A stretch of DNA of 64,000 nucleotides from Mycolicibacterium hodleri. GTDB lineage: Bacteria; Actinomycetota; Actinomycetes; Mycobacteriales; Mycobacteriaceae. The notes below the pieces were generated by a model, which saw nothing but the letters and a program-made list of their open reading frames with translations, did no database searches and was not told the DNA's origin. Of the stretch, positions 45,343 to 53,898 are shown one piece after another (position 1 is the stretch's first letter; the number at the start of each line of letters is the position of its first letter). Location of the stretch: assembly GCF_006439015.1 (NCBI RefSeq), contig NZ_RCZG01000005.1, forward strand, positions 248,001 to 312,000, given 5' to 3'. The position numbers were made by a program, and so were the translations under genes.

Positions 45343-46442
45343 GACAGGATTCCCGTCGAGCTGGCGCCGACCGCGACCGGCGTGCGCGTCGCCCCGGAGA
45401 CCGTGACGACGACCTTGACCTGCTCCGGATCAGCGGACGCGGTGAAAGCCTCAGCCGAGTGATCGAACCCGTAGCGTGCGCTGATGATCTCGTCGATCGG
45501 GATCGCGCCGGCGGTCAGCAGGTCGATTGCGGCGGTGAAGTCCTCACGGACGTACATCAGGTTGCCGATCAGGGCCAGCTCGCGGTCCTGGATCAGGTCG
45601 AGTCGGACGGGTGTGGCACCCGCGGCGACGCCGACGATCATGATGGCGCCGCCCTTGTCGACCAGGTCGACGGCTTGGGCCACCGAACTCTCCCTGGCCA
45701 CGCAGTCGATGACGACCGCAGCGGGTCCGCCCAGGATCCCCAGCGCAGACTCGACAGCGTCGGACGCCGTTGGGTCGAAACTACCTGTGGCACCAAGGCG
45801 TTCGGCGCGCTCTCGCTTGGAGGCCAGTAGATCGGCGACGACGACCTTCGCGCCTGCATGGCGGGCCGCCAGAAGGACGAACAGACCGATGGGTCCCGCG
45901 CCGATGACCACGACCGGGCGTCCGCGCAGGTCGCCGACCGCCTCCGCGGCGCGGCGGACGGCGTGGATCGGGGTGGCCAACGGCTCGATGAGGATGGCGT
46001 GGTCGTCGTCGAGTTCGGGGTTCAACGCGACGACGCGGTCGACCGCGACCGTGAAGCTGTCTGCGAGGCCGCCTGGCGTCTGGCACCCGAGTACCAGCAG
46101 GTCCCGGCAGATGTTGTACCTGCCGGCCAGGCACTGCGTGCAATGACCGCAGGCCAGATTGGGTTCCACGACGACCCTGGTGCCAATCCAGGAATCGTCG
46201 ACGCCCGCACCGACCGCGTCGACGACCCCGACGACCTCGTGGCCCGGACGGTATGGCAGGTCGATGAAGGGGTGACTCCCGCACGCGGCGTGCAGATCCG
46301 AGCCGCAGATCCCGACGATCGTGCTTCGGATGCGCACCTCGCCGGCGTCGGGGCCAGCCTCGGGCACGGTCTCGAAGACGACGTCGTCGAGTGCGTTGAC
46401 GACGACCCGACGGTTGGCGCCAGCCGCTGCGGGGTTCACCAT
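45339..46442 (-). CDS. Zinc-dependent medium-chain (sugar/polyol) dehydrogenase
   Basis: This is a 367-residue MDR enzyme. Catalytic zinc ligands are visible in GICGSDLHAACGS and GHEVVGVV. The structural zinc lobe has the four-Cys pattern in CGHCTQCLAGRYNICRDL. The Rossmann motif is VVVIGAGPIGLFVLLAARHAG. It probably oxidises a polyol or secondary hydroxyl to a ketose with NAD(P). Its start lies within the end of the upstream SDR gene (7-base overlap), and its stop overlaps the ABC ATPase start, placing it firmly in the polyol operon. Substrate not determinable from sequence; sorbitol/threonine-dehydrogenase-like by appearance. Confidence 0.9.
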   Translation of the reverse strand: MVNPAAAGANRRVVVNALDDVVFETVPEAGPDAGEVRIRSTIVGICGSDLHAACGSHPFIDLPYRPGHEVVGVVDAVGAGVDDSWIGTRVVVEPNLACGHCTQCLAGRYNICRDLLVLGCQTPGGLADSFTVAVDRVVALNPELDDDHAILIEPLATPIHAVRRAAEAVGDLRGRPVVVIGAGPIGLFVLLAARHAGAKVVVADLLASKRERAERLGATGSFDPTASDAVESALGILGGPAAVVIDCVARESSVAQAVDLVDKGGAIMIVGVAAGATPVRLDLIQDRELALIGNLMYVREDFTAAIDLLTAGAIPIDEIISARYGFDHSAEAFTASADPEQVKVVVTVSGATRTPVAVGASSTGILS

Positions 46443-47206
46443 GCGGTGTACCCCCCGTCGGCAACGAGCACCGAGCCGGTGATGAACGAGGCAGCGTCAC
46501 TAGCCAGGAAGACCACGCTCGGAGCGATCTCCTCCGGCATCGCATACCGCTGCTGCGGCGCGTCGTCGATCCAGTAGCGCTTCAGATCGGGCCGGTCCAC
46601 CGGCGCCATCTCGGTCTTGCAATAGCCGGGGGCAACCGCGTTGACGCGAATGCCCAACGGGGCCCATTCGGCAGCAAGCGATTTGGTCAGATGGTGCACC
46701 GCAGCCTTGGACGCGTTGTAGGCAGGCTGCATCTGTGGCCTGTTCACGATGAGCCCCGACATCGAGCCGATGTTCACCACCGAGCCCGAGCCGCGCTCGC
46801 GCATGTGGGCACCGACCGCAAGAGAACACGCCCACAACGCCTTGACGTTCAGGTCGAATACGGCGTCCCACTGCTGTTCGGTGACGTCCCAGGAGTCAGC
46901 GTGGTAGCAGGTGCCTGCGTTGTTCACCAGAATGTCGACGTGTCCGAGTGCGGCGATGGCCTCGGCTGTCATCCGTTCCACCTCGGCTTGGCTGGTGATG
47001 TCGGCGGTGATCGGGTGAAACCCCGCCACTCCCCTCTCCAAGGCCTCGGCCGCAACCTTGTCGTTGCGCTCGGCGCTTCGGCCCGAGATCGCCACGGTGG
47101 CACCCGCTTCGGCGAGGCCGAACGCGAACGCCCGTCCCAGGCCCTGATTTCCGCCGGTCACCAGCGCGGTGCGCCCGGTCAGGTCGAACGGTGAGCGGGT
47201 GCTCAT
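46436..47206 (-). CDS. SDR family oxidoreductase of the polyol operon
   Basis: This is a 256-residue classical SDR: ALVTGGNQGLGRAFAFGL (TGxxxGxG), VDILVNNAGTCYHAD (NNAG), IGSMSGLIVNRPQMQPAY with YNASK as the catalytic YxxxK, and a C-terminal ITGSVLVADGGYTAW. It resembles gluconate/sorbitol 2-dehydrogenases. AAGGAGAG precedes the ATG at 47206. It overlaps the next gene by seven bases. With two zinc dehydrogenases and a second SDR past the regulator, the regulon has four candidate polyol oxidoreductases. Confidence 0.88.
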   Translation of the reverse strand: MSTRSPFDLTGRTALVTGGNQGLGRAFAFGLAEAGATVAISGRSAERNDKVAAEALERGVAGFHPITADITSQAEVERMTAEAIAALGHVDILVNNAGTCYHADSWDVTEQQWDAVFDLNVKALWACSLAVGAHMRERGSGSVVNIGSMSGLIVNRPQMQPAYNASKAAVHHLTKSLAAEWAPLGIRVNAVAPGYCKTEMAPVDRPDLKRYWIDDAPQQRYAMPEEIAPSVVFLASDAASFITGSVLVADGGYTAW

Positions 47207-47237
47207 GACTTGCTCTCCTTCATTGCGGGCCGACCCG

Positions 47238-48254
47238 TCATTTCGGAACGACGATCGACTTGAGGCTGGCCGGATCGGTGTCACTGTCCAGTGCCTCGCC
47301 GACGTGTTCGAGGTCGTATCGACCGGTGACCATGGCGTCGAGGTCGACTGCACCGGACGAGACGAGATGTATTGCCGCAGGCCAGGTATCGGTGTATCGA
47401 AAGACGCCGGTGAGAATGATCTCCATGTTCTGGATGTAGCCGATGGGCAGCGCGAAGTCGCCGGAACCCATGCCGACGAGGACGACGTGCCCGGCCGGGC
47501 CGACGGCCTTGATGCCGCTGACCACGGCGGGGGCCGCGCCGCTGGCGTCGACGAAGGCGTCCACCTGGGGATCGAGCGCGGCGACGTCCTCGTTGAAGGG
47601 ATCGACGACCTCGGTGGCGCCGAAGCGCAGCGCGCTCTCGCGGCGAGACTGCAGGGGGTCCGACACGACGATTCGGGCGGCGCCGAAAGCGCGAGCGGCC
47701 TGGGCGCACATGACGCCGATGGGGCCGGCGCCCGCGATGAGGATCGACGTGCCTGGAGCCACCTTCGCCTTGCGCATGGTCGTCACCGCCACCGACAGCG
47801 GCTCTAGCAGTGCGGCGGCCTCGTCGGACATGGAATTGGGCACTGGATGGGCGAATTCGGCGTCGATGGTGACGTAGCGGCAGAACGCCCCGTCGATGGG
47901 CGGGGTGGCGTAGAACTCCATGTACGGACACAGGTTGTAGTGCCCCGCGGTGCACTGCTTACAGCGCCGGCACGGGTGCTGCGGCTCGACGGCTACCCGC
48001 TGCCCGACTCGGTTCGGGTCGACCCGCTCACCCACTGCCGCGATGCGTCCCGATAGTTCGTGGCCGAGGATCATCGGATCTTCGACGACGAAGTCACCGA
48101 TCCGGCCCTCGCGGTAGTAATGCACGTCGGACCCGCAGACCCCGACTGCAGCGACCTCGACCAGCACCTCGTGTGGCCCCGGGGTCGGGACGGGGCGGTC
48201 CTCGATCTGCAGAGTGCGCACGCCTGTCATCACGCTGGCTCGCATCGTGTTCAT
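47238..48254 (-). CDS. Zinc-dependent polyol dehydrogenase (sorbitol/xylitol dehydrogenase-like)
   Basis: This is a 338-residue MDR enzyme close to sorbitol/xylitol dehydrogenases. VGVCGSDVHYYREGRIGDF is the sorbitol-dehydrogenase-type catalytic loop, GHELSGRIAAVG holds the second zinc ligand, the four-Cys lobe is CRRCKQCTAGHYNLCPYM, and SILIAGAGPIGVMCAQAARA is the nucleotide site. It likely oxidises a pentitol or tetritol to the 2-ketose with NAD. The start at 48254 overlaps the stop of the epimerase-like gene (ATGA). It is followed 31 bases later by the SDR gene. Confidence 0.9.
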   Translation of the reverse strand: MNTMRASVMTGVRTLQIEDRPVPTPGPHEVLVEVAAVGVCGSDVHYYREGRIGDFVVEDPMILGHELSGRIAAVGERVDPNRVGQRVAVEPQHPCRRCKQCTAGHYNLCPYMEFYATPPIDGAFCRYVTIDAEFAHPVPNSMSDEAAALLEPLSVAVTTMRKAKVAPGTSILIAGAGPIGVMCAQAARAFGAARIVVSDPLQSRRESALRFGATEVVDPFNEDVAALDPQVDAFVDASGAAPAVVSGIKAVGPAGHVVLVGMGSGDFALPIGYIQNMEIILTGVFRYTDTWPAAIHLVSSGAVDLDAMVTGRYDLEHVGEALDSDTDPASLKSIVVPK

Positions 48255-48895
48255 ATCGCTTCTTCCTTTCGTTCGGAGGTCAACAGCGCACGGCCGACGA
48301 CGATCTGCTGGACACCGGCGGCTGCGCACAACGGCGCAATCTCCTCGGTGACCCCGCCGTCTACGGCCACGGGCAGTTTGGAGAACGTTGTCGTACAGGC
48401 GGTGACGAGACCCAGACGATCCAGTCGGCAGCGATCACGGGTCCCAGGCTCGATGAGCATCACCAGGACTCCGTCGGGCTCGGCGCCCCACTGGGGATGG
48501 CCGAGGCCGTCCCATTCTTGCCACACGGCAATCCAGGCCGCGCCGTCGCTGACGCGGATGGCGTGGGCCCGTTCCGGGGTGAATGCCTGCCACGACAGGA
48601 AGACGGCTCCTGGACGCAGCGCCAGGATCTTGGGCAACACCGCGTCAGCGAAGTCACCCGATCCGATCAGGTGTACACCTATTCGCTCGCGATCAACCGC
48701 CGCCGAAATCATTTGCAGCTCGGACAGACTGACGCCGGCGGGCATTCCCTCCGACACGGCCATGACGTCGATGTGAACGTCGAGTCCGGTGTCCGCGAGG
48801 GTCTGCGCAGCGGCCACCCGGGAGTCGGGAGCCGCGTAGATCGATCCGGCCAGCAAGCCGGGAAAGTCGTGATGCCACGATGCGAGTTCGGTCAT
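48251..48895 (-). CDS. Ribulose-phosphate 3-epimerase-like protein
   Basis: This is a 214-residue (beta/alpha)8 protein with the marks of the RPE family: GSIYAAP at strand 1, LDVHIDVMAVS (metal-binding His/Asp), IGVHLIGSG, VLVMLIEPGTRDR in place of the usual VNPGFGGQ-like loop, and PVAVDGGVTEEIAPLCAAAG with the catalytic Asp. The altered phosphate loop suggests a substrate other than ribulose 5-phosphate, such as a tetrulose or hexulose phosphate. Overlaps at both ends (ATGA) with the kinase and dehydrogenase genes mean it is made stoichiometrically with them. Confidence 0.75.
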   Translation of the reverse strand: MTELASWHHDFPGLLAGSIYAAPDSRVAAAQTLADTGLDVHIDVMAVSEGMPAGVSLSELQMISAAVDRERIGVHLIGSGDFADAVLPKILALRPGAVFLSWQAFTPERAHAIRVSDGAAWIAVWQEWDGLGHPQWGAEPDGVLVMLIEPGTRDRCRLDRLGLVTACTTTFSKLPVAVDGGVTEEIAPLCAAAGVQQIVVGRALLTSERKEEAI

Positions 48896-50379
48896 GACAC
48901 GCCTCCCCCATCGAGCACCGGGGATGATGCGAGCGATGCCCAACGCGTGCGCAGGGCGCCGATGTTCCGACCGTGCTTGCGGGGCTCGACTCGCACCCTG
49001 GCGTCTGGTAGCCACCGCTTGGCGAGGTCGACGAGTCCGGCGCGGTCGGTGCGGGAGGCGACGGCGGCGGCTTGGATGCAGGCGCCGCGTGCGGTCGCTT
49101 CGTCCACGTCGGGCAGGGTGACCTCGTCGCCGAGCAGGTCCGCCAGCAGCTGAAGAATCGCAGGTGACCGTGTTCCGCCACCGACAGCGGTTGCGCCGCC
49201 GCCGAGTTCGACTCCGCAGGCAAGCAGGGCGTCGCGACCGGACAACAATGACAGGAGTGGACCTTCGAGGAAGGCGCGGGCGAGTTCCTCACGGGTGGTC
49301 GCCGACGTGATGTCAGCCAAGGCGCCACGTGCGTCCGGCCGGTCCGGGGTGCGCTCACCGTCGAGGAATGGCGCCAGTACCGGCCCCTGCGTGGGGCCTG
49401 CGGCCAACGCGAGCTCGGAGATGCCCGCGAGGTCGGTGCCCAGAAGGGCGGCAGCCCGGTCGACGACCCTGGCGGCGTTCAGCGTACTCATCAGCGGCAG
49501 GTAACCGCCGGTCATGTCGGCTACTCCATCGACGGCGCCGGTCGTGTCGAACACGGGACCCCGCGATGAGGTGGCCACCACCCCCGAGGTGCCGATGCTG
49601 AAGTACTGGTCTCCGTCGGTCAAGCCGAGACCGAGGAATGCCGCGTGCTGATCTCCGCCGCCCGCCCCCACCAGGATCCCGTCGCCGAGCCCGAGTTCGG
49701 CTGCCTGCGCGGGCCGCACGGTGCCCGCAGAATCGGTGGGTCCGAGGACGGTCGGCAGCCTGGCCGACCAGTTCCGGTCACCTGCGGCCAGCTCGAGATA
49801 GGACGGAATCCACTGTCCGTCGGTGGCATCGAAGTATCCGGTGCCCGACGCGTCAGATCTGTCGGTCACCTTTTCGCCGGTGAGCCAGTAGGTCAGGTAG
49901 TCGTGCGGTAGCAGCACGGTCGACACACGATCGAGCAGGCCGGGTTCGTGCTCGGCGACCCATGCCAGCTTGGCGATGGTGAATGCGGCGGTCGGCAACG
50001 TGCCGATGCGCATCACCCAGCGCCGGGCGCCGATGCGCTCGACCAGCCGGGCCAGGTTTGGTGCTCCCGTCGTGTCGTTCCAGAGCTTGGCCGCCCGGAG
50101 CACCTCGCCGCGTTCGTCGAGCAGGACCAGACCGTGGCACTGGGCGGCGACGGATATCGCCCGGACGTCGGGCCGTTCGTCGCACGCGCCCATCGCTTCA
50201 TTCGCCGCCGTGACGAGGGCGGTGACCCAGTCGCTCGGATGTTGCTCGCTACGCGGCGGAAACGCGGGCGGATGTGGTGCCGAGCCCGATCCGAGGAGTC
50301 GTCCGGTGGTGAGGTCGCGTATCTCGACCTTGCACGACTGTGTCGACGAGTCGACGCCCATCACCGCGGACATGGTCAT
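48892..50379 (-). CDS. FGGY-family carbohydrate kinase (xylulokinase-like)
   Basis: This is a 495-residue kinase of the FGGY family. The N-terminal ATPase-fold phosphate-1 motif is MGVDSSTQSCKVEI, substrate-side residues appear in WNDTTGAPNL, and the second domain holds GAGGGDQHAAFLGLGL, FSIGTSGVVATSS and ATAVGGGTRSPAILQLLADL (adenosine motif). It resembles xylulokinase and D-erythrulose kinase; a ketose formed by the operon's dehydrogenases is the expected substrate. Its stop overlaps the epimerase start by four bases, and its start overlaps the SIS gene stop. Confidence 0.88.
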   Translation of the reverse strand: MTMSAVMGVDSSTQSCKVEIRDLTTGRLLGSGSAPHPPAFPPRSEQHPSDWVTALVTAANEAMGACDERPDVRAISVAAQCHGLVLLDERGEVLRAAKLWNDTTGAPNLARLVERIGARRWVMRIGTLPTAAFTIAKLAWVAEHEPGLLDRVSTVLLPHDYLTYWLTGEKVTDRSDASGTGYFDATDGQWIPSYLELAAGDRNWSARLPTVLGPTDSAGTVRPAQAAELGLGDGILVGAGGGDQHAAFLGLGLTDGDQYFSIGTSGVVATSSRGPVFDTTGAVDGVADMTGGYLPLMSTLNAARVVDRAAALLGTDLAGISELALAAGPTQGPVLAPFLDGERTPDRPDARGALADITSATTREELARAFLEGPLLSLLSGRDALLACGVELGGGATAVGGGTRSPAILQLLADLLGDEVTLPDVDEATARGACIQAAAVASRTDRAGLVDLAKRWLPDARVRVEPRKHGRNIGALRTRWASLASSPVLDGGGVS

Positions 50380-51017
50380 GCGCCACGCACCACCGGTGCC
50401 GATTCGTCGCCGGGACGGTGCCCGCGGACGCCGACGCCACCTGCCGGATGGCTGTCGATCACGTCACCGACGGTGTGGCCGCGCATCGACATCGTCACCA
50501 CGGCGACCGCGTCGCTCCACGCGCCGACCGCGAGAGTGCTTGCCATGGCGATCATGTCGCCGGGATCGGCGTCGGCAGGCGTCGGTGGGAGCGCCGCCAC
50601 GCTGCCGGCGGCGACGGCGAAGGGCGACTCGGGACTCTCCGTGAGGGCGACGACGTGGATACCGCGTCGGCCCAGTCGCTCGACGAGGTTGGTGAGCTCC
50701 TGGCTCTGCCCGGTCTTGGAGATCGCGATCACCAGGTCAGATGTCGTGATGGCACCCATGCCGCCGTGCAGGGCGTCCATCGACGGCAGGTAAACGGCGG
50801 GCGTGCCGCACACCGAAAGTAGGTGGGCGAGGCGCTCGGCCATGATGCCGGAGGTACCCGAGCCGGTCGTGACGACCTTGCCGGACACGTCGATCATCTG
50901 ACGGGCGACGGCGACGACGCTGGATTCGACAGACCCGACCAGCGCGGAGAGGGCGGCGGACTCGCGGGACAACACGGCGCCGGCCAGTTCAGCCAGGTCG
51001 ATGTCGTCTCTGCTCAT
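50376..51017 (-). CDS. SIS-domain sugar-phosphate isomerase (KdsD/GutQ-like)
   Basis: This is a 213-residue single SIS domain: GKVVTTGSGTSGIMAERLAH (phosphosugar-binding loop), LHGGMGAITTSDLVIAISKT and VVALTESPESPFAVAA, ending in DVIDSHPAGGVG, which matches the end of the SIS domain in KdsD/GutQ arabinose-5-phosphate isomerases. The CBS pair of full-length KdsD is absent. It is the promoter-proximal gene of the operon, divergent from the SorC regulator by about 130 bases. It should interconvert an aldose and ketose phosphate in the polyol pathway. Confidence 0.85.
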   Translation of the reverse strand: MSRDDIDLAELAGAVLSRESAALSALVGSVESSVVAVARQMIDVSGKVVTTGSGTSGIMAERLAHLLSVCGTPAVYLPSMDALHGGMGAITTSDLVIAISKTGQSQELTNLVERLGRRGIHVVALTESPESPFAVAAGSVAALPPTPADADPGDMIAMASTLAVGAWSDAVAVVTMSMRGHTVGDVIDSHPAGGVGVRGHRPGDESAPVVRGA

Positions 51018-51150
51018 CTGTTAACCCCGATACTCATGTGTTTCTTTGTGATGTGGATCATGCAATGCTTATGCTCACATGTCAACGCGGCTGCACATAT
51101 GTGCAGTGACGGGGCGAGCCTTGCGGCTCGAGATTCACGGGAGGCGACCT
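51018..51150. promoter_or_regulatory. Divergent control region of the polyol regulon
   Basis: This 133-base spacer between the SIS and SorC genes contains the perfect 16-base palindrome CTGCACATATGTGCAG at 51091-51106. Related ACATGT elements lie at 51078-51083 (CTCACATGTCAA) and around 51033 (CTCATGTGTTT). These are candidate SorC operators controlling both directions. Confidence 0.6.
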
Positions 51151-52071
51151 ATGGGACCCGATGAGTTGTTCCAGCGCGCAGTGATCGCCCGCCGTTACTA
51201 CCTGGAGGGCCGCACGCGAATTCAGATCGCCGAGGAGTTCGGCCTGTCCCGCTTCAAGGTCGCCAGGATGCTCGACGAGGCGGTCGAATCGGGGATGGTC
51301 GAGATCAAGATCCACAACCCTGGCGCCATCGACGTCGACCTCTCGACCGCCTTGCAGAAGCAGTACGGACTCGAGCACGCCTATGCGGTGGCAGCCGATT
51401 CGACCAACGCCGCCGACCACGTCGATGCGGTTGCCCGGGCAATGGCCGAACTGCTGCAATCGATTCTGCGCGCAGGCGACGTCGTCGGCGTCGACTGCGG
51501 CCGCACCCTGACCCACATCGCGCCGTACCTGACCTCGCTACCCCGTTGCGACGTCGTCCAACTCACCGGAATGGCCGGTCCCATCACCTCCAATGGAACC
51601 GACCTGGTACGACGGATCAGCGAGGTGAGCGGCGGTGAGTCGTGGCCGCTGTACGCGCCCCTCGTCGTGACCGATGCGCGCACCGCCCAGAGTCTCGGCG
51701 ACAACCTGCAGATCCGCGAGGCGATCGAACGTCAGTCCTCGGTCAGCTGCGCGATCGTGTCGGTCGGTGCGTGGAGTCCCGGCGCCTCGCAGGTGTACGA
51801 GTCCTTGTCCCCCGGCGAGGCGGCCGCCCTCGACCGAACCGGTGTGTGTGCCGAAACCTGCGCCCTCCTGCTGGATGCGGAGGGCCGACGGGTGCCCGGG
51901 CTCGACGAGCGCCGGATGGGCATCGAGGAGCCGGTGCTGCGCAAGATTCCCACCAGGATCGCGATCGCGGCGGGCAAGGAGAAGGCGGCCGCTACGAAGG
52001 CCGTGCTGAAGTCGGGACTGGTGTCATCCCTCGTCACCGACGTCGACATCGCCACCGCCGTCCTCGATTGA
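51151..52071 (+). CDS. SorC-family sugar-binding transcriptional regulator
   Basis: This is a 306-residue regulator. Residues 1-60 hold a helix-turn-helix (ARRYYLEGRTRIQIAEEFGL, SRFKVARMLDEAVESGMVEI) of the SorC/DeoR type. Residues 65-306 are the sugar-phosphate-binding domain, with DVVGVDCGRTLTHIAPYL and VVQLTGMAGPITSNGTDLV as phosphate-contacting loops. It is divergently transcribed from the polyol operon and very likely controls it, with a phosphorylated intermediate as effector. The ATG at 51151 (MGPDELFQRAV) is chosen because upstream sequence holds the palindromic operators. Confidence 0.9.
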   Translation: MGPDELFQRAVIARRYYLEGRTRIQIAEEFGLSRFKVARMLDEAVESGMVEIKIHNPGAIDVDLSTALQKQYGLEHAYAVAADSTNAADHVDAVARAMAELLQSILRAGDVVGVDCGRTLTHIAPYLTSLPRCDVVQLTGMAGPITSNGTDLVRRISEVSGGESWPLYAPLVVTDARTAQSLGDNLQIREAIERQSSVSCAIVSVGAWSPGASQVYESLSPGEAAALDRTGVCAETCALLLDAEGRRVPGLDERRMGIEEPVLRKIPTRIAIAAGKEKAAATKAVLKSGLVSSLVTDVDIATAVLD

Positions 52072-52101
52072 TCACGCCCAGATGTAAGGAGAAGTTGGCT
52101 C

Positions 52102-52872
52102 ATGCCCGAAAAGACCGAACCCATAGTGGATTTCGACTTCCAGCTGACCGGGTCGGTGGCACTCGTGACCGGTGCCGCATCCGGTATCGGCGCGGCCATC
52201 GCGGCGGCGTTCACGTCGAAGGGCGCCAGGGTCGCCGTGGTCGACATGAACGAGGCGGGGGCCACCGAGATGGCCCGTGGTCTGCCCGATGGTCGGGGAT
52301 TTGCCTGCAACGTCGCCGATCCCGACTCGGTGACCGCCGTGGTCGATGCTGCGATGGCAGAGTTCGGACGCATCGACGTCCTGGTCAACAGCGCCGGAAT
52401 CGCCAGACTTGCACCCGCAGAGGACTTGTCGCTCGCAGACTGGGACTCGACGATCGCTGTCAACCTCAAGGGCACGTTCCTCATGTGCCAGACAGTGGGG
52501 AGGCACATGTTGGAGGCTGGCAGCGGCACCATCATCAACATGGCCTCGCAGGCCGCCAGCGTCGCGATCGACGAGCACGTCGCCTACTGCGCCTCGAAGT
52601 TCGGTGTCGTTGGGATCACGAAGGTCCTCGCCACCGAATGGGCAGGTCGCGGCGTGCGGGTCAACAGCATCTCCCCCACGGTGGTGCTGACCGACCTCGG
52701 AATCAAGGCGTGGGACAACCCCAAGGGCGACGCGCTCAAGAAGCTCATCCCCGTCGGCCGTTTCGCCTATCCCGACGAGATCGCCGCCGCTGCGGTCTTT
52801 CTGGCATCGAGCTCATCCGCCATGATCAACGGCGCCGACCTGCTGATCGACGGTGGCTACACGATCAAGTAG
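52102..52872 (+). CDS. SDR polyol dehydrogenase (GolD/D-threitol dehydrogenase-like)
   Basis: This is a 256-residue SDR with ALVTGAASGIGAAIAAAF, IDVLVNSAGIARLAP and VAYCASKFGVVG (catalytic Tyr and Lys). The C-terminal part VVLTDLGIKAWDNPKGDAL and LLIDGGYTIK closely follows GolD and threitol/arabinitol dehydrogenases as I remember them. It likely oxidises a tetritol or pentitol to the ketose that the FGGY kinase phosphorylates. It lies 30 bases downstream of the SorC gene on the same strand and so forms a second transcript of the regulon. AAGGAG lies before the ATG. Confidence 0.85.
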   Translation: MPEKTEPIVDFDFQLTGSVALVTGAASGIGAAIAAAFTSKGARVAVVDMNEAGATEMARGLPDGRGFACNVADPDSVTAVVDAAMAEFGRIDVLVNSAGIARLAPAEDLSLADWDSTIAVNLKGTFLMCQTVGRHMLEAGSGTIINMASQAASVAIDEHVAYCASKFGVVGITKVLATEWAGRGVRVNSISPTVVLTDLGIKAWDNPKGDALKKLIPVGRFAYPDEIAAAAVFLASSSSAMINGADLLIDGGYTIK

Positions 52873-52890
52873 CCGAGGATGCGGGCCGCG

Positions 52891-53892
52891 TCAAACGGTA
52901 GTTGAGGCACGGGCCACCAATTCCGGACCGAACACCACGTGCCGAGGGGTGGCATTCGGCGACTCGGTGGCCGCGAGCAACAGGTCGATCGCCGTCGCCC
53001 CGATCGCCGCACTCGGCTGACGGATCGAGGACAGCGGAACGGTTGCCGAACGGGCGAAGTCGATGTCGTCGTAACCGATCAATGCGATGTCCTCTGGCAC
53101 GCGAACACCGTTGACGGACAATGCCTGCAACATCCCGATCGCCAGCAGATCGTTGGCACAGAACACCGCGTCGGGACGGCGGTCCGTGGCCAAGGCACAC
53201 ACTCGCTCCCCCGCCGCTCGTCCGGCCAGCACGCTCGGCTCGTCGGTGCCGATCACGTCCAGGGTGGTGCCCGGGTACTCCGCCGCGGCAACCCTGGCGC
53301 CGGTCAACCGGTCGGCAACCTGCCGCAGGCTCAGCGGACCACCCACGTAGGCGATGCGCGTGCACCCACGCTCGCACAGGTGGTTGACCGCGAGCCGTCC
53401 ACCCGCGACGTCGTCGACGGCGACTGAGGCGAACGGCGTGCCCGCGCCGTCGCGGTCCACCAGCACCACGGGGACGCCGCGACGGTGTAGCGCGAGCAGC
53501 CGCTCCAGGTCCTCGCCGACCGGTGAGATCAGCAGCCCGAACACGCGCTGCTCTTCGAACGTCTCGAGGTAGGCCCGCTCACGCACCGGATCGTCGTCGG
53601 ACGTTCCGAGCAAGACCACCAGATTGCTTTGTGCCGCATGACGTTCGGCCGACCTCGCGACATCGGTGAAGAACGGGTTGCCCACGTCGAGCACCAGAAG
53701 TCCGACGCAGCGCGACTGGCCGGCCCGCAGCTGACGGGCCGCGTCGTTGCGCACGAAGCCCAACGCCTCGATGGCGGCGTGGACGCGTGCGACGGTCGCC
53801 GGTGCGACCCGTTCTGGGGCATTCAGCACGTTGGACACCGTGCCGACTGACACCGATGCCGCGGCAGCGACGTCGCGGATGCCTGCGGCCAC
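52891..53892 (-). CDS. LacI-family repressor of the rhamnose operon
   Basis: This is a 333-residue LacI/PurR-type regulator. The N-terminal helix-turn-helix and hinge read IRDVAAAASVSVGTVSNVLN and RVAPATVARVHAAIEALGF. The rest is a periplasmic-binding-protein-like effector domain (LLVLDVGNPFFTDVARSAE; DAVFCANDLLAIGMLQAL; DIALIGYDDIDFARSATVPL). It is the last gene of the rhamnose operon, 6 bases after lldD. The perfect palindrome ATTGAAACGTTTCAAT in front of rhaM is a typical LacI-family operator and its likely target. The effector may be L-rhamnose, L-rhamnulose or a phosphate. GTG start. Confidence 0.88.
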   Translation of the reverse strand: MAAGIRDVAAAASVSVGTVSNVLNAPERVAPATVARVHAAIEALGFVRNDAARQLRAGQSRCVGLLVLDVGNPFFTDVARSAERHAAQSNLVVLLGTSDDDPVRERAYLETFEEQRVFGLLISPVGEDLERLLALHRRGVPVVLVDRDGAGTPFASVAVDDVAGGRLAVNHLCERGCTRIAYVGGPLSLRQVADRLTGARVAAAEYPGTTLDVIGTDEPSVLAGRAAGERVCALATDRRPDAVFCANDLLAIGMLQALSVNGVRVPEDIALIGYDDIDFARSATVPLSSIRQPSAAIGATAIDLLLAATESPNATPRHVVFGPELVARASTTV

Positions 53893-53898
53893 TGGGGA

